From: an uncultured Atopobiaceae bacterium
GTDB taxonomy: Bacteria > Actinomycetota > Coriobacteriia > Coriobacteriales > Atopobiaceae
DNA: 13,587 bases
Reading direction: 5' to 3'
Assembly (NCBI GenBank): GCA_944321005.1
Contig: CALUJT010000030.1
Span: 1 to 13,587 of the forward strand
Below the pieces are notes generated by a model that saw only the letters and a program-made list of their open reading frames with translations, did not search any database and was not told the DNA's origin. A program made the translations under genes and the position numbers. Shown one piece after another: positions 1 to 6,956 of the stretch (position 1 is its first letter; each line of letters starts with the position of its first letter).

Positions 1-1
1 G

Positions 2-1165
2 GCGGAGGCCGCCCGCGCCCGCACGCAGGCGCTGCTCGACCTGAGCGGAAGGCTCCAGGGCTGCCCCGACCTCGACGCCGTTGTGGGCGTCATGGCGGCC
101 GAGGCGACAGGGCTCGGCCGCTCGCTCGCATGGTACGCCACCCTTCCTGGGGGCGCCTCGCTCGCGCCGCCGCGCACCTACCCGCTCTCGCCCGGAGCCA
201 GCGTGGTCGAGGAGCGCGCGGTTGCCGTGCGCGCCCTTGTCAACCGCACCGCGGCGGGTGCCGCGACCTCGTCCTTCTCGTCTGCCTCGGGCCTCTACCT
301 CCCTATCGGAGGCGGCGAGCCGCCCGTAGGCGTGATGGGGCTGGTGCCTGCCGAGGGGGTGGCGGACGACGACCTCGAGCTCTGGCGCTCGGCGTGCGGC
401 CTCGCCGGACTCGCGGCAGATCGCCTGCGTGCGCTCGCCGAGCGCGAGGAGGCCGCCGTGCGCGCCCGCAACGAGCAGACCCGCGCCGACCTGCTCCGCT
501 CCATCTCCCACGACCTGCGCACGCCGCTCACCTCCATCTCGGGCAACGCCGACGTCCTCCTTGCCGCCGGGGACGTCCTCGACTCCGAGCGTCGCAGCAC
601 CCTCACGCGCGCCATCCGCGACGACGCCATCTGGCTGCGGGGCACCGTGGAGAACCTCCTCACGGTCACGCGCCTCGAGGACGGCGGCGTCACGCCCCAG
701 GCGGACTGCGAGCTCGTGGACGACCTCGTGGAGGAGGCGCTGCGCCACGTCCCCGCGGACGCGGACCACGAGGTGCGCTTTGATGCGCCCGCGGAGCCCC
801 TGCTGGTCCACGCGGACCCGTCGCTCACGGTGCAGGCGATCGTGAACCTGGTGGCAAACGCGCTTGCGCACACTCCCGCCGGAAGCCACGTCTGCGTCTC
901 TGCCGCGCGCGTGGCGCAGATGGTCGAGATCTGCGTGGCAGACGACGGCCCCGGCATCCCCGATGCCGAGAAGGCCCGCGTCTTCGAGGCGTTCCGCACG
1001 ACCGGGGGCGCCCTTCCCGACGGCACGCGCAGCGTCGGCCTGGGGCTTGCCGTGTGCCGCGCCATCGCCCGCGCCCACGGGGGTACCATTGCGGTGCGCG
1101 ACCGCGCGCCCCGCGGCTGCGTCTTCGCGCTCTCGCTGCCCGCAGAGGAGGTCCCCCGTGTCTGA
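2..1165 (+). CDS. kdpD: KdpD-like sensor histidine kinase, C-terminal part (5' truncated)
   Basis: The reading frame is open from base 2, so the gene begins outside the window. The visible part starts with a helical segment and a GAF-like region of the type found in KdpD, containing YLPIGGGEPPVGVMGLV. A HisKA dimerisation helix follows, with H-box SISHDLRTPLTSI; the phospho-accepting His codon is at 509-511. Next is an HATPase_c domain with N-box NLVANALAHTP (Asn codon 845-847), G1 DDGPGIP (941-961) and G2 GLGLAV (1037-1054). In the family, such kinases sense K+ or osmotic stress and phosphorylate a KdpE partner. The N-terminal Usp/KdpD sensor and membrane helices would lie upstream and cannot be seen, so KdpD identity rests on the GAF and kinase parts only. 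The stop overlaps the regulator's start by 8 bp. No kdpFABC genes are in the window; the likely targets are the downstream ATPase and trkA-type genes. Confidence 0.85.
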   Translation, partial: AEAARARTQALLDLSGRLQGCPDLDAVVGVMAAEATGLGRSLAWYATLPGGASLAPPRTYPLSPGASVVEERAVAVRALVNRTAAGAATSSFSSASGLYLPIGGGEPPVGVMGLVPAEGVADDDLELWRSACGLAGLAADRLRALAEREEAAVRARNEQTRADLLRSISHDLRTPLTSISGNADVLLAAGDVLDSERRSTLTRAIRDDAIWLRGTVENLLTVTRLEDGGVTPQADCELVDDLVEEALRHVPADADHEVRFDAPAEPLLVHADPSLTVQAIVNLVANALAHTPAGSHVCVSAARVAQMVEICVADDGPGIPDAEKARVFEAFRTTGGALPDGTRSVGLGLAVCRAIARAHGGTIAVRDRAPRGCVFALSLPAEEVPRV

Positions 1166-1853
1166 CCAGCGCCTCGCCCCGCTCATCCTCGTCGTCGAGG
1201 ACGACCCCGCCATCGCGAGCCTCGTCTCCACCGCGCTCGAGACGCGCGGGTGGGGCCATGCCGTCGCGCAGACGGGAGCCGCCGCCATCGCGTGCGCGGC
1301 GGAGCGCTCGCCGAGCGTGATTCTGCTTGACCTGGGGCTGCCCGACATGGACGGCATCGAGGTCGTGCGGCGCGTGCGCACGTGGTCGGAGACGCCCATC
1401 ATCGTGGTCTCCGCCCGCGGGGAGGACGCCGACAAGATCGGCGCGCTCGACGCCGGCGCGGACGACTACCTCGTGAAGCCCTTCTCGGTGGGGGAGCTGC
1501 TCGCGCGCGTGCGCGTGGCGCTGCGGCGCGTTGCCCAGGAGCCGGCCGGCGCCGCCGAGGGGGCCGCCTTCGAGAACGGGGCGCTCTCCATCGACTACGC
1601 CTCGGGAATCGTGCGGCTCTCCGGCGAGGAGGTGCACCTCACCCCGATCGAGCACCGGCTGCTTGCCCTTCTTGCCAGAAACGAGGGCAAGGTCCTCACC
1701 CACCAGTACCTGCTCGAGCACGCGTGGGGAGAGGGGCAGGTGGGGGACCTCGCGTCGCTTCGCGTGATCATGGCGTCGCTGCGCAAGAAGGTCGGCGCCG
1801 GCCTCATCCAGACGCACGTGGGCGTGGGCTACCGCATGGTGCAGGCGGAGTGA
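1158..1853 (+). CDS. kdpE: KdpE-like response regulator (OmpR family)
   Basis: This 231-residue protein starts at a GTG inside the end of the kinase gene. The purine-rich site AGAGGAGGT (1144-1152) just upstream supports that start, and the 8-bp overlap points to translational coupling. The receiver domain has acidic-pocket residues E14, D15 and D16, phospho-acceptor D58 (LLDLGLPDMDG), switch residue S85 and conserved K107 (KPF). Residues 137-229 form an OmpR-type winged helix, with LTPIEHRLLALLARNEGKVL and the C-terminal THVGVGYRM hairpin typical of KdpE. Length matches KdpE (about 225-230 aa). It is presumably phosphorylated by the preceding kinase and binds direct repeats as a dimer; phased CTTAAT repeats lie just downstream at 1880-1928. 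KdpE is the best-fitting subfamily, but no kdpFABC operon is present to confirm its target. Confidence 0.9.
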   Translation: MSDQRLAPLILVVEDDPAIASLVSTALETRGWGHAVAQTGAAAIACAAERSPSVILLDLGLPDMDGIEVVRRVRTWSETPIIVVSARGEDADKIGALDAGADDYLVKPFSVGELLARVRVALRRVAQEPAGAAEGAAFENGALSIDYASGIVRLSGEEVHLTPIEHRLLALLARNEGKVLTHQYLLEHAWGEGQVGDLASLRVIMASLRKKVGAGLIQTHVGVGYRMVQAE

Positions 1854-1879
1854 CCGGCCGCGACGCCGCAACCTGCGGC

Positions 1880-1928
1880 CTTAATGCGACCTTAATCTCA
1901 AGACACCTCTTCTTAACTGCGTCTTTAT
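1880..1928 (+). promoter_or_regulatory. Phased CTTAAT direct repeats, candidate KdpE-like operator
   Basis: Four related hexamers lie in one orientation: CTTAAT at 1880, CTTAAT at 1891, CTTAAC at 1912 and CTTTAT at 1923. The spacings are 11, 21 and 11 bp, which puts all four on one face of the helix as two pairs. OmpR-family dimers typically bind two half-sites about 10-11 bp apart, so this could hold two regulator dimers. The stretch is AT-rich in a GC-rich background and lies between the regulator gene and the ATPase gene. A TATGCT hexamer (1926-1931) could serve as a -10 element without a good -35, as expected for an activated promoter. The downstream leader (about 1935-2058) shows no other clear element. 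The binding protein is inferred, not shown. Confidence 0.45.
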
Positions 1929-2058
1929 GCTCAGCGCGTGACGTTTTGTCCAGCTGCCGGACCCACGCCGCGCCCCTCTTCCGCCCTGCCCTACCCTAGC
2001 CGCGTACGAGGGCGCGCCGCAGCACGAGGCGCGCCGGGAACACGGGAAGGAGAGGACT

Positions 2059-4902
2059 ATGGACGAGACTCAGACGGCACCCGTTGCCGTCGAGCGCCTC
2101 ACACCCGACAGGGTCTTCTCGGCACTGGAGACGTCAAGCGCGGGCCTCACGCAGGCCGAGGCCGAGGCGCGCCAGGCCAGGCAGGGCAAGAACCTCATCC
2201 AGACCGAGAAGAAGAAGTCCCCGGTGCTGGCGTTTCTGTCAAACTTCACGCACCTCATGGCCATCCTGCTGTGGGCTGCCGGCATCATCGCCTTCGTGGC
2301 GGGGCTTCCGGAGCTGGGCGTGGCGGTGTGGCTCGTGAACGTCATCAACGGGTGCTTCAGCTTCTGGCAGGAGCACCGCGCCGGCAAGGCCACCGACGCG
2401 CTCAAGAAGATGCTGCCGTCCTACGCGAGCGTCATCCGCGACGGGCAGGAACAGAAGATCCTGGCGGAGGACCTCGTCCCCGGCGACGTCATGGTGCTTG
2501 CCGAGGGCGACAAGATCTCCGCGGACGCCCGCGTGGTGCGCGCCTCGGACCTGCAGGTGAACCAGTCCACGCTCACGGGCGAGTCCAACCCCGTGCGCAA
2601 GACGGCCGACGCCGTGCTCGAGGACGACCTCACCCAGGCCGAGACCCCCAACCTCATCTTTGCGGGCACCTCGGTCTCGGAGGGGAACGGCCGCGCCGTG
2701 GTCACGCGCATCGGCATGGACACGGAGTTTGGCAAGATCGCCCACCTCACGCAGAACATGGAGGAGGTCCAGAGCCCGCTGCAGCTGCAGCTCAACCGCA
2801 CCACCAAGCAGATCACCATCTTCGCGGCGTGCATGGGCGTGGGCTTCTTCCTGCTTGACCAGATGTTCGTGGGCAGCGAGTTCGCCGCGGCGTTCATCTT
2901 CTCGCTGGGCATGGTGGTGGCCTTCATCCCGGAGGGGCTGCTGCCCACCGTGACGCTCTCGCTTGCCATGGCGGTGCAGCGCATGAGCAAGAGAAACGCG
3001 CTCGTGAAGAAGCTCAACTCCGTGGAGACCCTGGGCTCGACCTCGGTCATCTGCACGGACAAGACGGGCACGCTCACGCAGAACGAGATGACCGTGAACC
3101 ACCTGTGGACCGTGAGCCACGAGTACGAGGTCACCGGCGTCGGATACGCGCCCGTGGGCGAGGTGCGCCTGGGCGAGAAGAGCGTGGACGCCCACATGGA
3201 CGACGACCTGCGGCTCCTGGTGGCGGGAGGGGCGCTGTGCTCCAACGCGCGGCTGCTGTCGCCCGAGGAGGAGGGCGGGCGCTACACCGTGCTGGGCGAC
3301 CCAACCGAGGCGTGCCTGCTCGTTGCCGCGCAGAAGGCCGGCATCGAGCCCTCCGAGCAGGAGGCGGCGTGGCCCCGCGTGCGCGAGCTTCCCTTTGAGA
3401 GCCGCCGCAAGCGCATGACGACGATTCACCAGCTCTCCGAGCCGCTCGACAGAGCCCGGCGCGTGGCATTTGTGAAGGGCGCCCCCAACGAGGTCGTGCG
3501 CCTCTCAACCCGCGTGCGCGTCGACGGCGAGCCCGAGGCCATGACCGACGAGCTCAGAAACAAGATCATGGCGGCCAACGACGCCTACGCCGCCGACGGC
3601 CTGCGCGTGCTTGCCGTGGCGTACCGCCCCCTTGCCGCGGACGACCCGAGCGTGCCGCGCTCCATGAGCGAGTACTCGCCCGAGACCATCGAGCGCGACC
3701 TCACGTTCGTGGGCCTCGAGGTCATGCAGGACCCGCCGCGCCCGGAGGTCGCCGCGGCCGTGGAGCAGTGCCGCCGCGCCGGCATTCGCGTAATCATGAT
3801 CACGGGCGACTACGGCCTCACCGCGGTCTCCATCGCCCGCAAGATCGGCATCGTGCGCGGCGAGCACCCGCGGGTGTTCTCTGGCGTGGAGCTCGAGCGC
3901 ACGAGCGACGACGAGCTCAAGGAGGCCCTGCGCGGCGAGGTGGTCTTTGCCCGCATGGCGCCCGAGCAGAAGCTGCGCGTGGTGGAGAACCTCCAGCAGA
4001 TGGGCGAGATCGTGGCAGTCACCGGCGACGGCGTGAACGACTCCCCCGCCCTCAAGAAGGCCGACATCGGCGTCGCGATGGGCATAACGGGCACCGACGT
4101 CGCCAAGGAGGCCGCGGACATGGTGCTCACCGACGACAACTTCGCCTCGATCGTGCACGCCATCGAGGAGGGCCGCGCGGTCTACGCCAACATCCGCAAG
4201 TTCATGCTCTACATCCTGAACTCCAACATGCCCGAGGCCGTTCCCTCGGCCGTCTACCTGCTCTCGGGGGGCGCCGTACCGCTGCCGCTCACCACGATGC
4301 AGATCCTCACGATCGACCTGGGCACCGACATGCTGCCGGCGCTGGGCCTGGGCTGCGAGCCGCCCGAGGACGACGTCATGGACCGCCCGCCGCGCGACCC
4401 CAAGGAGCCGCTGCTCACCGGCAGGCTCATGCGCAAGGCCTTCCTCTGGTACGGCCTCATGGGCGGCATCGTCTCCATGGCCGCCTACCTCTTCGCGCAG
4501 ATCGAGGCCGGCTGGGCACCGGGGCTGGAGATGTTTGGCGTGGGCGCGGACCTCGACCCTGTCTACGTGCGCGCCACGACCATGTGCCTCGCGGCCATCG
4601 TGTTTGCCCAGATAGGACAGGTCCTGAACTGCCGCACCGAGACCGCATCGGTCTTCTCGCGAGGGCTCTTCTCCAACCGCCACATCAACGTGGGCATCGT
4701 CTTCGAAATCTGCCTTATCGTGTTCATCACGCTCTTCCCGCCGTTCCAGGCGGTCTTCCACACCAGCCCGCTCGGGGTCTGGGACTACGTCTTCCTCTGC
4801 TGCCTGCCGCCGCTCGTGCTGGCAGTCGAGGAGGCCCGCAAGGCCCTGTTCCGTCAGATCAGGCGTCGCCGCGCGCCGCGCGCGGTCGCCGAGGGAAGGT
4901 AG
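2059..4902 (+). CDS. P2C-like (Na+/K+-ATPase-type) cation-transporting P-type ATPase
   Basis: This 947-residue membrane pump has an ATG start behind GGAAGGAGAGG. Domain order is an N-terminal cation-ATPase segment (about 10-75), helices M1-M2, actuator loop with TGES (173-176), M3-M4 with PEGLL (291-295), phosphorylation site DKTGT (Asp334), nucleotide domain with GDPTE (413-417) and KGAP (473-476), hinge TGDGVNDSPAL (655-665), and M5-M10. M5 reads NSNMPE (721-726) and M6 IDLGTDM (752-758). Together with PEGLLPTVT these match the Na+/K+- and H+/K+-ATPase class rather than SERCA or KdpB. By alignment from memory, E292, S722, N723, E726, D753 and D757 correspond to the cation ligands of sites I and II. 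The expected reaction is ATP-driven export of Na+ (or H+) against K+, or one half of it. It opens an apparent operon with two trkA-type genes and follows a KdpDE-like pair. Ion specificity is inferred. Confidence 0.9.
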   Translation: MDETQTAPVAVERLTPDRVFSALETSSAGLTQAEAEARQARQGKNLIQTEKKKSPVLAFLSNFTHLMAILLWAAGIIAFVAGLPELGVAVWLVNVINGCFSFWQEHRAGKATDALKKMLPSYASVIRDGQEQKILAEDLVPGDVMVLAEGDKISADARVVRASDLQVNQSTLTGESNPVRKTADAVLEDDLTQAETPNLIFAGTSVSEGNGRAVVTRIGMDTEFGKIAHLTQNMEEVQSPLQLQLNRTTKQITIFAACMGVGFFLLDQMFVGSEFAAAFIFSLGMVVAFIPEGLLPTVTLSLAMAVQRMSKRNALVKKLNSVETLGSTSVICTDKTGTLTQNEMTVNHLWTVSHEYEVTGVGYAPVGEVRLGEKSVDAHMDDDLRLLVAGGALCSNARLLSPEEEGGRYTVLGDPTEACLLVAAQKAGIEPSEQEAAWPRVRELPFESRRKRMTTIHQLSEPLDRARRVAFVKGAPNEVVRLSTRVRVDGEPEAMTDELRNKIMAANDAYAADGLRVLAVAYRPLAADDPSVPRSMSEYSPETIERDLTFVGLEVMQDPPRPEVAAAVEQCRRAGIRVIMITGDYGLTAVSIARKIGIVRGEHPRVFSGVELERTSDDELKEALRGEVVFARMAPEQKLRVVENLQQMGEIVAVTGDGVNDSPALKKADIGVAMGITGTDVAKEAADMVLTDDNFASIVHAIEEGRAVYANIRKFMLYILNSNMPEAVPSAVYLLSGGAVPLPLTTMQILTIDLGTDMLPALGLGCEPPEDDVMDRPPRDPKEPLLTGRLMRKAFLWYGLMGGIVSMAAYLFAQIEAGWAPGLEMFGVGADLDPVYVRATTMCLAAIVFAQIGQVLNCRTETASVFSRGLFSNRHINVGIVFEICLIVFITLFPPFQAVFHTSPLGVWDYVFLCCLPPLVLAVEEARKALFRQIRRRRAPRAVAEGR

Positions 4903-4908
4903 GTCATC

Positions 4909-5562
4909 ATGAACGTCATCGTTGTGGGCGCCGGCCACATGGGGCGAGGCCTCGCCGAGAGGCTCTGCCGCCAGGGACACGAGGTAACCGTCATCGACCG
5001 CGACCCCGAGGAGCTCGAGGCGCTGGGCGAGGACTTTGCCGGGAGGCGCGTGACGGGCGTCGGCTTTGACCGCGACGTCCTCGCGGACGCGGGCATCGAC
5101 CGCGCGAGCGCCGTCATCGCCTGCACCTCGTCCGACGAGGCCAACATCGTCATCGCCCGCGTGGCGCGCGACACCTACCGCGTCCCCCGCGTCATCGCCC
5201 GCCTCTACGACATCAGCAAGGCCGAGGCCTACCGCCGCCTGGGCATCCAGACCATCTCGACCACCGACTGGGGCATCCGCCACGCCTGCGAGTTGCTCAC
5301 CTACCAGGAGATGGACACGGTCCTAGAGGTGGGCTCCGGGGACGTGCAGCTCGTGCGCAGCGACGTGCCTGCCCTCCTGGAGGGCCGCCCCGTGCGGGAG
5401 GTCACGGCCATCGGCGAGGTCGAGGTCGTGGCGGTCTCGCGCAACAACGAGACCTTCATCCCCACGCTGGGGACCGTGCTCGAGCACTGCGACGTGATCT
5501 ATGCCGCCGTGGCATCGAGCGCCTCGGCCAAGTTCCGCTATATGATCGGCAAGAGCGAGTAG
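4909..5562 (+). CDS. trkA: TrkA/RCK-family NAD-binding potassium-transport regulator, first copy
   Basis: This 217-residue cytosolic protein has one TrkA_N plus TrkA_C unit. The N-terminal Rossmann fold begins MNVIVVGAGHMGRG, with the glycine loop G7-x-G9-x-x-G12 and D30 at the end of strand 2, as expected for NAD(H) binding. A TrkA_C-like domain occupies about residues 137-217. There are no membrane segments. In known systems such RCK proteins form the gating ring of TrkH/KtrB-type K+ channels. The gene starts 6 nt after the ATPase stop, behind AAGGTAGGT, and ends 9 nt before a second trkA-type gene, so the three are almost certainly co-transcribed. No channel gene is visible, so its partner is either outside the window or the ATPase itself. 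Confidence 0.9.
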   Translation: MNVIVVGAGHMGRGLAERLCRQGHEVTVIDRDPEELEALGEDFAGRRVTGVGFDRDVLADAGIDRASAVIACTSSDEANIVIARVARDTYRVPRVIARLYDISKAEAYRRLGIQTISTTDWGIRHACELLTYQEMDTVLEVGSGDVQLVRSDVPALLEGRPVREVTAIGEVEVVAVSRNNETFIPTLGTVLEHCDVIYAAVASSASAKFRYMIGKSE

Positions 5563-5571
5563 GAGGTCACC

Positions 5572-6231
5572 ATGGACATCATCATAGTTGGCGGCGGCAA
5601 GACCGGCACCTACCTCGCGTCTCTGCTCGCCGAGGACGGCTACCGCATCCGCATCATCGAGAGCCGAAAGGACCACGTGGCGCGGCTGCGCGCGCAGTTT
5701 GGCGAGCGCGACGTGATCCTGGGCAACGGCGCGGACCCCATCATGCTGGAGCGCGCCGGAATCCTCCACGCAGACGTCGTCGTTGCGGCGACGGGCTCCG
5801 ACGAGGTCAACCTCGTGGTCTCCACGCTGGCCAAGATGGAGTACAGCGTCGGCCGCGTGGTGGCGCGCGTGAACAACCCGGTCAACGCCTGGATGTTCAA
5901 CGAGGGCATGGGCGTGGACGTGGGCATCAACCAGGCCGAGCTTCTGGCCCGCTCCGTGCAGGAGGGGCTCGATCTGCGCGACGTCTTCACGATTCTGCGC
6001 CTGGGCAAGGACGGCCACGCCGTCGTGCGCGTGGAGGTGCGCCCCGGGTCGCGCGTGGTGGGCGAGGCCCTGCGCGACGTCGAGCTGCCCGGATCGACCA
6101 TCCTCGTGGCCGTAGACAGGGACGGGGACATCATCGTCCCCAAGGGCGACACACGCTTCGTCGCGGGCGACAAGATCATCGCCTTCACGGACGCCGAGGG
6201 GCGCTCGCGCCTGCACCGCGCGTTCGCGTAA
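5572..6231 (+). CDS. trkA: TrkA/RCK-family NAD-binding potassium-transport regulator, second copy
   Basis: This 219-residue protein has the same TrkA_N plus TrkA_C layout. It starts MDIIIVGGGKTGTYLA with loop G7-G8-G9-x-x-G12, and E30 at the end of strand 2 where the first copy has D30. The C-terminal part (about 135-219) carries RPGSRVVGEALRDVELP, typical of TrkA_C, which in the family binds small ligands. The start is supported by AGGAGGT overlapping the preceding stop. The two copies are clearly diverged, so this is a heteromeric pair rather than a recent duplication; paired single-unit RCK proteins can replace the double-unit TrkA of enterobacteria. The gene ends the cation block and is followed by a hairpin facing a convergent gene. 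Confidence 0.9.
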   Translation: MDIIIVGGGKTGTYLASLLAEDGYRIRIIESRKDHVARLRAQFGERDVILGNGADPIMLERAGILHADVVVAATGSDEVNLVVSTLAKMEYSVGRVVARVNNPVNAWMFNEGMGVDVGINQAELLARSVQEGLDLRDVFTILRLGKDGHAVVRVEVRPGSRVVGEALRDVELPGSTILVAVDRDGDIIVPKGDTRFVAGDKIIAFTDAEGRSRLHRAFA

Positions 6232-6246
6232 GGGCGCACGCCGAGA

Positions 6247-6275
6247 TGATGCGAAGGGGCTGTCCCTTCGCATCA
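6247..6275. terminator. Hairpin between convergent trkA and nitroreductase genes
   Basis: A perfect 12-bp stem (6247-6258 with 6264-6275) encloses the 5-nt loop GCTGT. The arms are TGATGCGAAGGG and its complement. It lies between the second trkA stop (6231) and the nitroreductase stop codon (6276-6278), where a bidirectional terminator is expected. Neither strand has a U-tract, so it could also be a palindromic intergenic repeat; its AAGGG/CCCTT core is shared with the elements at 6881-6950. Confidence 0.6.
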
Positions 6276-6854
6276 CTAGACGAGCAGGTCCTCCAGCCGC
6301 AGCTTGGGCACGCAGTGGGTGCCGTCGGCCTCGCGCCAGTACGCGAGGCCGTGCTCGGTGTCGGGCCCCTCCAGGCAGACGCGCTCGCCGCGCCCGCCCA
6401 CGGCGAGCACGAGCGCGGGGACGAGCCCCTCGGGCAGCGCGAGCTCGGCCGCGAGACCCTCGTCGAAGCTCCTCAGCATGCAACACCCGAGCCCGCGCGC
6501 GCAGGCGGCGAGCGCCATGGTCTGCGCGGCGATGCCCACGTCGATGAGGCGAATGGGGTTGTCGGCCAGGTTGTCGGGGACGCAGATGACCACGTAGCCG
6601 TGCGGGCGCTCGCCCTCGGCCGGGCCGTCCCAGTCCTTGTAGAGGGCGGCCCAGCGCAGGTGGCCGAAGACGGCGTCGCACTCGTCCTTCTCGCCCACCA
6701 CGCGGAAGCGCAGGAGCTGCATGTTGTTGCCGCACGGCGCCAGGCGCGCCGCGTCCACGAGACCCGTGAGGACGGTGCTCCCCACGCGCTTGTCGCTGAA
6801 GCGCCGATAGCTCCTCGACGCGGCCACCAGGTCCTGGAACTCCATCCCGTTCAT
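6276..6854 (-). CDS. Nitroreductase-family FMN-dependent oxidoreductase
   Basis: This 192-residue protein has the features of a small flavoprotein NAD(P)H oxidoreductase. There is an N-terminal phosphate-binding RSYRRF (R14-F19), the motif APCGNNMQ, the helix DVGIAAQTMALAACARGLG, and a C-terminal segment running to LRLEDLLV. Family members are FMN-binding homodimers that reduce nitro compounds, quinones or related substrates; the real substrate cannot be read from sequence. The start at 6854 was chosen because GAGGGGAG lies about 5 nt upstream and the RSxRxF motif falls at its usual distance. An in-frame ATG four codons inside (6842) is an alternative. The longer frame starting at 6950 begins inside a palindromic repeat and is unlikely. 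Only 26 bp separate the start from that repeat, so transcription probably comes from within or beyond it. Confidence 0.88.
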   Translation of the reverse strand: MNGMEFQDLVAASRSYRRFSDKRVGSTVLTGLVDAARLAPCGNNMQLLRFRVVGEKDECDAVFGHLRWAALYKDWDGPAEGERPHGYVVICVPDNLADNPIRLIDVGIAAQTMALAACARGLGCCMLRSFDEGLAAELALPEGLVPALVLAVGGRGERVCLEGPDTEHGLAYWREADGTHCVPKLRLEDLLV

Positions 6855-6880
6855 GTGACTCCCCTCTGTCGTGCCAGGTC

Positions 6881-6950
6881 GTGCAAAAAGGGGGCGGGTC
6901 CCTTTTTGCACCCAAGCGTGTGTAAAAAGGGACCCGACCCCTTTTTGCAC
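6881..6950. repeat. Pair of REP-like palindromes in inverted arrangement
   Basis: Two hairpins lie head to head. The first pairs 6881-6892 with 6900-6911 (12 bp, arms GTGCAAAAAGGG and complement, 7-nt loop). The second pairs 6920-6931 with 6939-6950 (12 bp with one G-T pair, 7-nt loop ACCCGAC). The second is almost the reverse complement of the first, differing at two positions, so the 70-bp unit is itself palindromic. The stretch separates the phosphatase stop (6957) from the nitroreductase start (6854). With A5G3 before and C3T5 after the loop, each hairpin can act as an intrinsic terminator in either direction. It may also be a dispersed genomic repeat. Confidence 0.75.
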
Positions 6951-6956
6951 GCCGGG

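Noticed and set aside
2059..4902. ATPase as KdpB because of the KdpDE-like neighbours
   Set aside because: It is 947 aa rather than about 680, has PEGLL, KGAP and the IDLGTDM helix of P2-type pumps, and no kdpA or kdpC gene flanks it.
3505..5283. Long open frame on the minus strand opposite the ATPase and first trkA gene
   Set aside because: It is rich in H, V, R, G and D with no recognisable motif, typical of an antisense frame in GC-rich DNA; the plus-strand genes have full family motifs.
6855..6950. Longer nitroreductase starting at 6950
   Set aside because: The added 32 codons come from the palindromic repeat; a good ribosome-binding site precedes 6854.
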